NCBI GenBank assembly: GCA_014238825.1
Contig: JABAAI010000003.1
Span: 1-23,522 of the forward strand
DNA from: Leptospirales bacterium
Lineage (GTDB): Bacteria > Spirochaetota > Leptospiria > Leptospirales > Leptonemataceae
Reading direction: 5' to 3'
Length of the DNA stretch: 23,522 nucleotides
The notes beneath the pieces are model-generated. The model did no database searches. It saw nothing but the letters and a program-made list of their open reading frames with translations, and was not told the origin of the DNA. A program made the position numbers and the translations under genes. The first letter of the stretch is position 1; the number at the start of each line of letters is the position of its first letter. Positions 1 through 6,515 of the stretch are shown one piece after another.

Positions 1-137
1 TGATTTTAATCTAGCTAAAAGTTTGTTATTCATAAGAGTATTTACCATTATTAAATGTATCGTCATAATAGCAGTTCAGTTGCACAAATCATTGCTTTTA
101 AAGTATAATTTATATAAATATAGCTTTTTATATATGT
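1..137. other. AT-rich edge without a supported gene
   Basis: This stretch lies beyond the 3' end of dapD. A short plus-strand reading frame crosses it, but that frame runs into dapD antisense, is rich in Leu, Tyr and Ile, and has no ribosome binding site. I see no clear terminator, tRNA or repeat here. Confidence 0.5.
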
Positions 138-953
138 CTAGACACTTACTTCAAAGTCTCGCAAGCTCTGTTCCAAGGAAGTTTTTTTATCTGTACTTGC
201 TTTACGTTTACCAATGATTAGAGCAGCAGGCGTCATATATTCTCCTGCTGGAAACTGCTTAGGGCGAGAACCTGGTATTACAACAGAAAACGGAGGAACT
301 TCGCCTTTATAGATAGTCTCCTTAGTTTGACTGACATCGATAATAGGCGTAGATGCTGTAAGAACAACATTAGCACCGAGTACTGCCCCCTCACCAACCT
401 GAACGCCTTCAACTACAATAGCCCGTGAACCTAGAAAAGCATGATCTTCTATAATTACAGGCTGAGCCTGCGGTGGTTCTAGGACTCCACCAAGACCAAC
501 ACCACCAGACAAATGAACAAATTTACCTACCTGAGCACAACTTCCAACAGTTGCCCAAGTATCTACCATTGATCCTTTTCCTACATAAGCACCAATATTC
601 ACATATGAAGGCATAAGAATCGCTCCTTTTTCGATATGGGCTCCATAGCGACAAACAGCGGGAGGAACCACGCGAATGCCACTCTCTTCATGATTTGTGC
701 GCAATGGAATACGATCGTAGTATTTCAAATCTCCACTCGAAAAATCACGCATAGGTGCCAAGCCAAAATAAAGTAAGATAGCCTTTTTAACCCAAAGCTG
801 AACTTCCCATTCTTCAAAATTCTTTTTAACTGCTACTCGTATCCTGCCTTCGTTTAAATCAGCAATAGACTTGAGCACAGCCTTCTTTACTTTATCATCA
901 CTAAGGAGATTACGATTTTCATAAGCATCTTCTATTAGTTTAGCTTCTTTCAT
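138..953 (-). CDS. dapD: 2,3,4,5-tetrahydropyridine-2,6-dicarboxylate N-succinyltransferase
   Basis: This cytoplasmic enzyme uses succinyl-CoA to succinylate tetrahydrodipicolinate in the succinylase branch of lysine and meso-diaminopimelate synthesis, so it also feeds peptidoglycan. The 271-residue length matches the usual 270-275. An N-terminal helical domain (to about residue 95, with WVKKAILLYF) is followed by a left-handed beta-helix of hexapeptide repeats. It contains the family signatures VVPPA, LMPSYVNIGAYV, MVDTWATVGSCAQ and HLSGGVGLGGVLEP, which collinearly match E. coli DapD as I know it. It is the last gene of ribE-nhaA-dapD, 15 nt after nhaA. No Shine-Dalgarno sequence is evident before the ATG, so translation may depend on coupling to the upstream gene. 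The residue count and N-terminal homology support this start. Confidence 0.97.
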   Translation of the reverse strand: MKEAKLIEDAYENRNLLSDDKVKKAVLKSIADLNEGRIRVAVKKNFEEWEVQLWVKKAILLYFGLAPMRDFSSGDLKYYDRIPLRTNHEESGIRVVPPAVCRYGAHIEKGAILMPSYVNIGAYVGKGSMVDTWATVGSCAQVGKFVHLSGGVGLGGVLEPPQAQPVIIEDHAFLGSRAIVVEGVQVGEGAVLGANVVLTASTPIIDVSQTKETIYKGEVPPFSVVIPGSRPKQFPAGEYMTPAALIIGKRKASTDKKTSLEQSLRDFEVSV

Positions 954-968
954 AATAAATTATAACAA

Positions 969-2174
969 TTACTTTTTAAGTTTTTTTAATTTAAAGACAA
1001 TTCCCAAAAAAATAGCTGGCAGAGCAATTACAATCGAGAACAAGGCACCCATTTTACCAGCTCCTTCTAATTCTGGATCCATAAAAGCTATACCTGCGAT
1101 AAAGAGTGCTACTGTAAGCCCAATACCAGCAATAATTGCCACAACAAAGATATGCTTATAACCCATTCCCTGAGGAATTTTTAGACCTAATAGCTCTCCT
1201 ATATAGCTAAATAGAAAAACGCCGATAGTTTTACCAAAAAATAAAGAACTTAAAACTAACCAAGTCACATCTCCTATGCCTGAAAATGCAATAGCTGAAT
1301 TGGCTAAACCAAAACAAAATAAACCAAAATCTACTGGTATCTTGAAAAAATGTTCAAAATTAGAAATGGTATTGCTTTCTTGTTCTTCATCAAAAAGTCC
1401 CTCATGCTTTTTCAAATCAGATGGCATAAAAGGCACAATAAAAATAAGAGCCAAAGCCGGATGTAAGTGAGCCGCTAAAAGTCCCAACCAAGATGGTACA
1501 CCACCTAATAATAAATAGTACCAAAAATTGCTTACCTTTTTATAACGGAGAAAATAAGCGATTAACATGCCAGTTAAGGTAAGTAATAGCCATAAAGGCT
1601 GGACAGGATGAGCAGGATCTGAATAAAATACAGCAATAATTCCCAAACCAAGGGCATCATCTGCTATTGCAAGAAGTAGTAGATAGGAAATTGCTGGATG
1701 ACCTTTCCCAAAAACAAAGCGAGCTACAAGCCAAGCGAGGGCAATATCAGTAGCAATAGGAATAGCCCAGCCCTTATAAACAGAATCTTTTAACTCAAAG
1801 AAATAAGCAAGACTTATATATACTAAAACAGGACCTACAATACCACCGATAGTTCCCAGAATTGGATTCAAAGCACGTGTTATAGGATTTAGAGATCCTC
1901 CTGGTATAACCGCTTGGGTAATTTCAACAGCTGCAATACCAAAAAATAAGACCATGAATATATCATTTATTATAAAATAAAAACTAAGCTCATGTCCTAA
2001 AATAGTAATATCTGGTCCTAAGAGTGGTAAATGTAGATAATGATTAACTACTCCCTCTCCCAAGAAGTTCGCAAGAAAAAGAGCAATTACAACTCCAGAA
2101 AGAAGTGGGATAGAAAACTCTGCTAGTAAATTAACTACACCTGAAATTTTTGTGTTTTTATTATCAGACTTCAT
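969..2174 (-). CDS. nhaA: Na+/H+ antiporter NhaA
   Basis: This inner-membrane antiporter exchanges internal Na+ for external H+ and serves sodium and pH homeostasis. The 401 residues form about 12 hydrophobic segments. The transport signatures are present: GWAIPIATDIAL (Asp143, equivalent to E. coli Asp133) and AIADDALGLG with the ion-binding pair Asp172-Asp173 (E. coli Asp163-Asp164). The later GKTIGVFLF segment carries the lysine equivalent to Lys300, and GIGLTVALFIAGIAF precedes the last helices. The ADDALGLG form differs slightly from the enterobacterial IDDLGAI form but keeps both acidic residues. Its ATG overlaps the ribE stop codon by 4 nt (ATGA), which suggests translational coupling. 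An AGGAA sequence at 2181-2185 sits 6 nt from the start. Confidence 0.97.
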   Translation of the reverse strand: MKSDNKNTKISGVVNLLAEFSIPLLSGVVIALFLANFLGEGVVNHYLHLPLLGPDITILGHELSFYFIINDIFMVLFFGIAAVEITQAVIPGGSLNPITRALNPILGTIGGIVGPVLVYISLAYFFELKDSVYKGWAIPIATDIALAWLVARFVFGKGHPAISYLLLLAIADDALGLGIIAVFYSDPAHPVQPLWLLLTLTGMLIAYFLRYKKVSNFWYYLLLGGVPSWLGLLAAHLHPALALIFIVPFMPSDLKKHEGLFDEEQESNTISNFEHFFKIPVDFGLFCFGLANSAIAFSGIGDVTWLVLSSLFFGKTIGVFLFSYIGELLGLKIPQGMGYKHIFVVAIIAGIGLTVALFIAGIAFMDPELEGAGKMGALFSIVIALPAIFLGIVFKLKKLKK

Positions 2175-2845
2175 AATATATTCCTATTTTTAAGATACGG
2201 TCCCATTAGGTTTTGGACGTATTTCCCTATAATATCAAACTCAATATTTAACTTTGAACCAATCCTCCAGTGTTTTATATTCGTATTTTCATAAGTGTAT
2301 GGAATAATGCAAACAGAAAATAACGAGTTATCAGTTCCCTCTGCTTTTTTTTGACTTGCCAGACTAAGACTTATCCCATGCAACGCAATGCTACCCTCTG
2401 CCACTAGTAAGTTATTATAAGCACTATTGTATTCAACAATAATGCGATGCTCTGTATTTAAACTTTTATTATCGGAAGGCTCAACTTCCTTATCTTTATT
2501 TGTGATATGAGAAGTTATTTCTCGAATAATACCAAGTGTGCTGACATGCCCCTGTACAAAATGACCATCAAATCTTTGATCTACTCCGAGAGCTCTCTCT
2601 AAATTCAATGTGTCACCACATTTAAGCTGAGCTAATGTCGTCTTTTTTATAGTTTCTTCTATTACGGTGACCTGATATTTTTCTGCGACTATCTTCTCCA
2701 CTGTGAGGCAAACTCCGTCGTGAGCCAAACTCTGACCTATATATAGAGCCGATGTAAGCGAAGATGAAATATCAAGCTCTAGTTTAGAATCCTTTTGAAT
2801 AATATTTTCTACTCTCCCTATAGATTCAATAATACCAGTAAACAT
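2171..2845 (-). CDS. ribE: Riboflavin synthase alpha chain
   Basis: This enzyme dismutates two 6,7-dimethyl-8-ribityllumazine molecules to riboflavin and a pyrimidine product, the last step of riboflavin synthesis. It has two tandem lumazine-binding barrels. The first carries MFTGIIE at the N terminus, DGVCLTVE (residues 43-50) and ERALGVDQRFDGHFVQGHV (83-101). The second carries GSIALHGISLSLA (151-163) and IPYTYENTNIKHW (181-193), ending at IGKYVQNLM. At 224 residues it is slightly longer than usual. The excess is a polar, lysine- and serine-rich insert at about residues 113-132, between the two barrels. It is the first gene of the ribE-nhaA-dapD cluster. No FMN riboswitch-like motif is visible in the 176 nt upstream. 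The ATG has only a weak ribosome binding site. Some genomes call this gene ribC. Confidence 0.95.
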   Translation of the reverse strand: MFTGIIESIGRVENIIQKDSKLELDISSSLTSALYIGQSLAHDGVCLTVEKIVAEKYQVTVIEETIKKTTLAQLKCGDTLNLERALGVDQRFDGHFVQGHVSTLGIIREITSHITNKDKEVEPSDNKSLNTEHRIIVEYNSAYNNLLVAEGSIALHGISLSLASQKKAEGTDNSLFSVCIIPYTYENTNIKHWRIGSKLNIEFDIIGKYVQNLMGPYLKNRNIL

Positions 2846-2937
2846 GATCTAAAGATAATTAGTAAACGTTATAATTTGCTTTTATATCGAGTATTTTTGC
2901 CGAGCATTTATAGAATATTAAAATATTATCAAAACAA

Positions 2938-2952
2938 GCTTAGCTCCTAAGC
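2938..2952 (-). terminator. Possible intrinsic terminator or hairpin between the membrane protein gene and ribE
   Basis: A perfect 6-bp stem (GCTTAG/CTAAGC) with a 3-nt loop is followed on the minus strand by TTGTTTT. It lies about 70 nt after the stop of the membrane protein gene and about 95 nt before ribE, so it could separate the two minus-strand transcripts. The stem is short and the T run is interrupted. Confidence 0.35.
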
Positions 2953-2977
2953 GATACAATTAATATACCATCAATCG

Positions 2978-2989
2978 AATGATATCATT
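2978..2989. repeat. 12-bp perfect palindrome
   Basis: AATGATATCATT is a perfect dyad in the gap between the membrane protein gene and ribE. It could be an operator half-site pair. Its NAT-rich core resembles part of a Fur box but is shorter than the 19-bp Fur consensus. AT-rich sequence makes such palindromes fairly common. Confidence 0.25.
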
Positions 2990-3021
2990 TATATTTCTAA
3001 GAAACCGGATAGTTTATTACT

Positions 3022-3534
3022 CTATTTCGCATCTTTGAATTGTAAAAACCCACTCAGAAGTATTGTAATTACCGGTACAAAATTACAATAAAGAGCAATT
3101 TTGATAAAGCTCAACTGAAGAGGCAGAGTGATAAGCAAAAATATCGTACCAAAAAGAATAAAAACTCCTCCAGCTATAACTAGTATAGAAAGGCCTACCG
3201 CCAAGTTATTTTTAGGCTTAATATAATTAATAGTAGTAAATAGAGGAATTATATAAACGATGACGTTCAATAAAAAAAGTACCAAATAAACCCAAATACC
3301 CACCTCAATTCTAATACCAAAAATTTTAGCTGCCAGGGAAGCAAATCCAAAAGAAAGCGTCGCTAATAATATAATTGGCTGAGAGATAAAAGCTCCAATA
3401 ACTCCGCATAAAAGTTTAATTAACTCTCTATTTTTATTGTGACCTCCTCCTATAGAAGCTATCTCAAAAAAATTCTTCACTTTCTCCTTAGCAAGGTCTA
3501 TTTTACTAGTCTTTACATTCACTTTTTTACCCAT
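3022..3534 (-). CDS. Unknown four-helix membrane protein
   Basis: I do not recognise a family. The 170-residue protein begins with a basic, soluble stretch (residues 1-40, lysine-rich, probably cytoplasmic). Four hydrophobic segments follow, at about 42-69, 78-100, 110-138 and 145-164, and the tail is QFKDAK. There is no signal peptide and no obvious catalytic motif. The start is well supported: AAGGAG at 3544-3549 is 9 nt upstream of the ATG. It is transcribed divergently from the nitroreductase gene across a 236-bp regulatory-looking gap, and is separated from ribE by a possible terminator. It could be a small transporter accessory or stress protein, but nothing in the sequence decides this. 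Confidence 0.8.
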   Translation of the reverse strand: MGKKVNVKTSKIDLAKEKVKNFFEIASIGGGHNKNRELIKLLCGVIGAFISQPIILLATLSFGFASLAAKIFGIRIEVGIWVYLVLFLLNVIVYIIPLFTTINYIKPKNNLAVGLSILVIAGGVFILFGTIFLLITLPLQLSFIKIALYCNFVPVITILLSGFLQFKDAK

Positions 3535-3618
3535 TACTAAATTCTCCTTAAATATATCAAATTAAGTAAATAGTATCACGATTATCTACTTTCCATAAAT
3601 AATGTCACATAAGCTCAT

Positions 3619-3650
3619 AATGTCAAACATTAAATTTATTTTTAATGTTT
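3619..3650. repeat. 10-bp perfect inverted repeat with adjacent direct repeat in a divergent promoter region
   Basis: AAACATTAAA (3625-3634) and TTTAATGTTT (3641-3650) are perfectly complementary around a 6-nt spacer. The heptamer AATGTCA occurs at 3601-3607 and again at 3619-3625, 18 bp apart, with the second copy abutting the inverted repeat. The site lies between two divergently transcribed genes, so a regulator binding site is more likely than a terminator. AT richness weakens the case. Confidence 0.35.
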
Positions 3651-3705
3651 TTATAGAAGCTAAGCACACAAATCGATAGAGTTGTGAGAATACTAAAAAA
3701 ATAAA

Positions 3706-3734
3706 TTGACAATGAAAAAAGGGCAGTTATCAAT
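3706..3734 (+). promoter_or_regulatory. Candidate sigma-70-type promoter for the nitroreductase gene
   Basis: A consensus -35 hexamer, TTGACA (3706-3711), is followed after 16 nt by TATCAA (3728-3733), a partial match to TATAAT. It lies 37 nt before the GTG start and just upstream of the AAGGAG ribosome binding site at 3753-3758. The -35 is strong and the -10 is only fair. Confidence 0.4.
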
Positions 3735-3770
3735 GGTCTTAATCGAAATTAAAAGGAGATTTTTTATAAA

Positions 3771-4346
3771 GTGAGTACAGTAAATGAAAGTATTAAAAAT
3801 CGTTATAGTGCCTTGTCATTCTCAGCCAAAGAGATAGATGAGAGTACATTAAAAGAGTTATTTGAAGCCGCCCGCTGGTCAGCTTCATGCTTCAATGAGC
3901 AACCTTGGAACTTTATTTTTGCCTCACAAAGTAATAAGGCAAACTATGATCGCATACTCAACTGTCTTGCTCCTTTTAATCAAGCATGGGCCAAAAGCGC
4001 ACCTGTTCTTATGATTTCTGTAGCATCATTAAAATTTACGATAAATCAAAAAAATAATACTCACGCAATCTATGATTTAGGACAAGCTATGGCTAATCTT
4101 GCCATCAAGAGTACCGATCTCGGGCTTAGTGTCCATCAAATGGCTGGTTTTGATCCTAACAAAGCCAAGCAAGACTTGAAAATACCTGATGACTTTCAAG
4201 CTATATGTGCTAGTGCTATTGGCTACCCTGATAGTACGGATAAATTAGACGGGGAACTAAAAAAAAGAGCTGAAGAACCACGTTCTCGCAAGGAATTGAA
4301 TGATTTTGTATTTGAGAACCTATGGGGAAATACTTGTAAATTATAA
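3771..4346 (+). CDS. Nitroreductase-family flavoprotein
   Basis: This is a probable FMN-dependent NAD(P)H oxidoreductase of the nitroreductase fold, with unknown physiological substrate. The 191 residues show the typical N-terminal RYSALSF motif (the R-[RY]-S FMN-phosphate signature), then LFEAARWSASCFNEQPWNFI (the region contacting FMN). The helical DLGQAMANLAIKSTDLGLSVHQMAGF dimer segment follows, then AIGYPD near residue 151, which usually contributes flavin contacts. The length is normal for a single-domain member. The start is GTG. AAGGAG at 3753-3758 precedes it by 12 nt, and the nearby ATG at 3783 is out of frame. The gene is monocistronic: a promoter-like sequence precedes it and an intrinsic terminator follows directly. 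Confidence 0.92.
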   Translation: MSTVNESIKNRYSALSFSAKEIDESTLKELFEAARWSASCFNEQPWNFIFASQSNKANYDRILNCLAPFNQAWAKSAPVLMISVASLKFTINQKNNTHAIYDLGQAMANLAIKSTDLGLSVHQMAGFDPNKAKQDLKIPDDFQAICASAIGYPDSTDKLDGELKKRAEEPRSRKELNDFVFENLWGNTCKL

Positions 4347-4377
4347 AGCTAAGAAGTAATTTCTCAGCTGTTTTTTT
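4347..4377 (+). terminator. Intrinsic terminator after the nitroreductase gene
   Basis: Immediately after the stop codon, AGCTAAGAA (4347-4355) pairs with TTCTCAGCT (4361-4369) with one internal mismatch and a 5-nt loop. A run of seven T residues follows (4371-4377). This is a good rho-independent terminator by eye. Confidence 0.75.
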
Positions 4378-4398
4378 GAGCATAGTCTGATTTTTCTT

Positions 4399-5655
4399 AT
4401 GCTTATAAAGTCAAAACATCTTTTAGATATTTGTATTTTCTTCGTTATTGCCGGCTCCCTTGCTTACTGTGAGCAACAAGTAGATTGGTTATCCTATCGC
4501 GGAGTAAATGGAAGCGGTTCTACATCAAATTCTATCTATCCTCCTCTGGGTCAGAGATGGAAACTACTCCTCCAAAACGAGAATTCAAAGAAGCTGAAAT
4601 CTTTTAACCCTCCTACCATTAGCGGTAGCACTATATTTTTTGGCTCTAACGATAAAAACTTTTACGCCTTAGATAGTGATTCCGGTTATATGCGCTGGAT
4701 ATTCCCCACAAAAAATAAAGTGAATTCTGTGCCATTTGTTTATGAAGATACCATCTATTTTGGTTCTAACGATGGTAACGTTTATGCTCTAGACGTGGAA
4801 AGTGGAAAAAAGCGTTGGTCCTTTCCCACGGGTAAAACAGTGCAATCATTAGTAGCTCGTTATCAAGATAGAATTGTATTTACAAGTGATGCAGGAGCAA
4901 GCTATTTTTTAGATCCACGAGGGAGGGTAAAAGATAAACTGGACAACCCAACTTGGTCACATCATACCTTCCAAATTTATAAAGGAATTGTCTATTGGGC
5001 TCCATTAAAGAGAGGCTTCGGCGCCTATGACATACGAAGGAAACGGTTTTTATGGAAGATACCAGTTAATTTTGGTGTTCCTACTTGGTACTCCTTCCCT
5101 GCCATAGATGAAACAAAGGTTTACTTTGCACGCAATTTATTTGTAGGACGTGGCTCAGGTTCTAAACTCACTTATTACGCCTTAGACCGCCATCAGGGTC
5201 GCACAATTTGGAAACGTACTTTAGATTTTGAATGGAGTCCCAATGTTACTAAAAATTCAAATAATGTTTTTTATCGCTATATATATCTTTTGGATTATAT
5301 GGCACCCTCACTCTGGAAAAATTTGATAATCTATACTAGTGGTGATGCAAAAATACGTACATTTAATAAAATAGATGGTAAGTTAATTTGGGAAAAATCC
5401 TTCCCCTATCATATCTCTAGCTCCCCCACCGTAGCAGGCAACAGAGTCTACTTTGGCATATATGGAAATGATCACAATACAAATTATATTAATAAAATAC
5501 CACCTAAACTAATCTGCCTTGCCGCTAGTGATGGAACTTTGCTTTGGGAGATGGATTTGGAAGGAGCGATCCTTAGTGCTCCTGTAATATCTGGGAAAAG
5601 GATGTTCTTTGGAACAGATACTAATAGATTTTATATACTCGAAGAGATATTCTAA
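4399..5655 (+). CDS. Secreted PQQ-type beta-propeller repeat protein
   Basis: The 418-residue protein starts with a cleavable-looking signal sequence (residues 1-24, hydrophobic core ICIFFVIAGSLAY). LAYC at 21-24 is an imperfect lipobox, because Tyr at -1 is unusual, so lipoprotein status is uncertain. WLSYRGVNGSG (30-40) is the characteristic strand opening PQQ-like/BamB-like propellers. At least five blades with the Y/FALD..G...W pattern follow, including FYALDSDSGYMRW, VYALDVESGKKRW, YYALDRHQGRTIW, FNKIDGKLIW and LAASDGTLLW. Such proteins act in the periplasm or outer membrane as scaffolds or as quinoprotein-like enzymes. No cofactor ligands can be assigned, so I do not claim PQQ binding or BamB function. 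No ribosome binding site is visible. The upstream gene ends in a terminator, so this gene has its own transcript. Confidence 0.88.
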   Translation: MLIKSKHLLDICIFFVIAGSLAYCEQQVDWLSYRGVNGSGSTSNSIYPPLGQRWKLLLQNENSKKLKSFNPPTISGSTIFFGSNDKNFYALDSDSGYMRWIFPTKNKVNSVPFVYEDTIYFGSNDGNVYALDVESGKKRWSFPTGKTVQSLVARYQDRIVFTSDAGASYFLDPRGRVKDKLDNPTWSHHTFQIYKGIVYWAPLKRGFGAYDIRRKRFLWKIPVNFGVPTWYSFPAIDETKVYFARNLFVGRGSGSKLTYYALDRHQGRTIWKRTLDFEWSPNVTKNSNNVFYRYIYLLDYMAPSLWKNLIIYTSGDAKIRTFNKIDGKLIWEKSFPYHISSSPTVAGNRVYFGIYGNDHNTNYINKIPPKLICLAASDGTLLWEMDLEGAILSAPVISGKRMFFGTDTNRFYILEEIF

Positions 5656-5674
5656 GCAAACTCTCAAATTATCA

Positions 5675-5696
5675 TTAGCTTAATTATAAAAGCTAA
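5675..5696. repeat. 7-bp inverted repeat in the convergent gap 5656-5879
   Basis: TTAGCTT (5675-5681) and AAGCTAA (5690-5696) form a perfect stem with an 8-nt loop, 20 nt after the stop of the beta-propeller gene. No T run follows it, so it is a weak candidate for a transcript-end structure. The rest of the 224-bp convergent gap shows only a small GTTTC/GAAAC hairpin at 5746-5759 and AT-rich sequence. Confidence 0.3.
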
Positions 5697-5879
5697 ACTA
5701 ACAATAATACTTTGATTTAGTAATTTTCACTATGCGACATAAGATGTTTCACACGAAACTAACATGTATAGTTAATTTACTTCCTCGTCTTAGTAATTTC
5801 GGCATATTCAATAAATTTAAATATAAAAAATATACATCAATGTGATGTTTACAAAGCTTTTTTTAGACAAAAAAATAAT

Positions 5880-6461
5880 CTAAGTTATTTTGATACTAAC
5901 TTGAAAACAGCGACGAGGATCGCCTTGCTCATAGTGACTGGTGACATTACTAGTATTTGCTTTTATACCTAGTCCTATATTAAAAGCAGCCTCTATGTCC
6001 CCTCGAAGGCTATCAAAAGATTCTTTTGTATTTGGTGTAAAATGACGGTCTTTAAGCTCTAACTTAAATTCAGTCATTGCAAATTTCAATTTACTCTCCC
6101 ATAACTCTTCTTTTTCCAGCAAATTCTTAACATTGATTACTGCCTTGATAGCAAAAACAAGCTTCTCTTGATTTGTCTCTACTAACTTAGTTCTGCGATT
6201 ATAGAGTAATCCCATTCTATTTTCAGGACCGGGCTCTATACTATAAAAGGAATCATGACCAATAAGCATAATACCTGGTCCTTGGGGGACATGGGAATAA
6301 TTAGCGACATCAATAATCAACTCATCCATAACAGCTGATTTCTTAGAATCTTGAGACTCCTGTATCCAACGATGAAATACAGAAATAATCTTATCGTTAT
6401 CTTCCAAGATATCAGGAGTACTACTATAAATCTTGATATTTGGATGTTGGATTTCTATCAT
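5880..6461 (-). CDS. Conserved-looking protein of unknown function downstream of sulfite reductase
   Basis: I do not recognise a named domain. The 193 residues have no signal peptide or membrane helix and are probably cytoplasmic. The most distinctive stretch is SHVPQGPGIMLIGHDSFYSI (residues 56-75) followed by EPGPENRMGLLYNRRTK. This glycine- and proline-rich core looks like a ligand or active-site loop. The C-terminal half is helical and charged (ELWESKLKFAMTEFKLELKD) and ends with YEQGDPRRCFQVSIKI. It lies 54 nt behind the sulfite reductase gene on the same strand, so co-transcription and a role in sulfite or nitrite reduction (assembly, cofactor handling or regulation) is a guess from position. 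No Shine-Dalgarno sequence is visible. A palindrome lies 11-26 nt upstream of the start. Confidence 0.8.
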   Translation of the reverse strand: MIEIQHPNIKIYSSTPDILEDNDKIISVFHRWIQESQDSKKSAVMDELIIDVANYSHVPQGPGIMLIGHDSFYSIEPGPENRMGLLYNRRTKLVETNQEKLVFAIKAVINVKNLLEKEELWESKLKFAMTEFKLELKDRHFTPNTKESFDSLRGDIEAAFNIGLGIKANTSNVTSHYEQGDPRRCFQVSIKIT

Positions 6462-6471
6462 AGTCTATGAG

Positions 6472-6487
6472 TATCTATAAATAGATA
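6472..6487. repeat. 16-bp palindrome before the 193-residue gene
   Basis: TATCTAT and ATAGATA are perfectly complementary around a 2-nt centre. The site lies between the sulfite reductase stop codon and the next start codon. As RNA the 2-nt loop is too tight unless inner pairs open, so a DNA operator or a chance AT palindrome is as likely as a hairpin. Confidence 0.25.
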
Positions 6488-6515
6488 TATCTAATATTAT
6501 TTATTATTCACCATT

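Noticed and set aside
23..217. Plus-strand 64-codon open frame at the left edge
   Set aside because: It overlaps dapD antisense, has no ribosome binding site, and its composition reflects AT-rich sequence only.
2846..3021. FMN riboswitch upstream of ribE
   Set aside because: No RFN-element conserved segments are visible. Only a small hairpin and a palindrome occur.
4459..4470. Lipobox of the beta-propeller protein
   Set aside because: The residue before Cys24 is Tyr rather than Gly, Ala or Ser, so I did not call it a lipoprotein.
5732..5845. 37-residue basic open frame in the convergent gap
   Set aside because: It has no ribosome binding site, no recognisable motif, and a length expected by chance.
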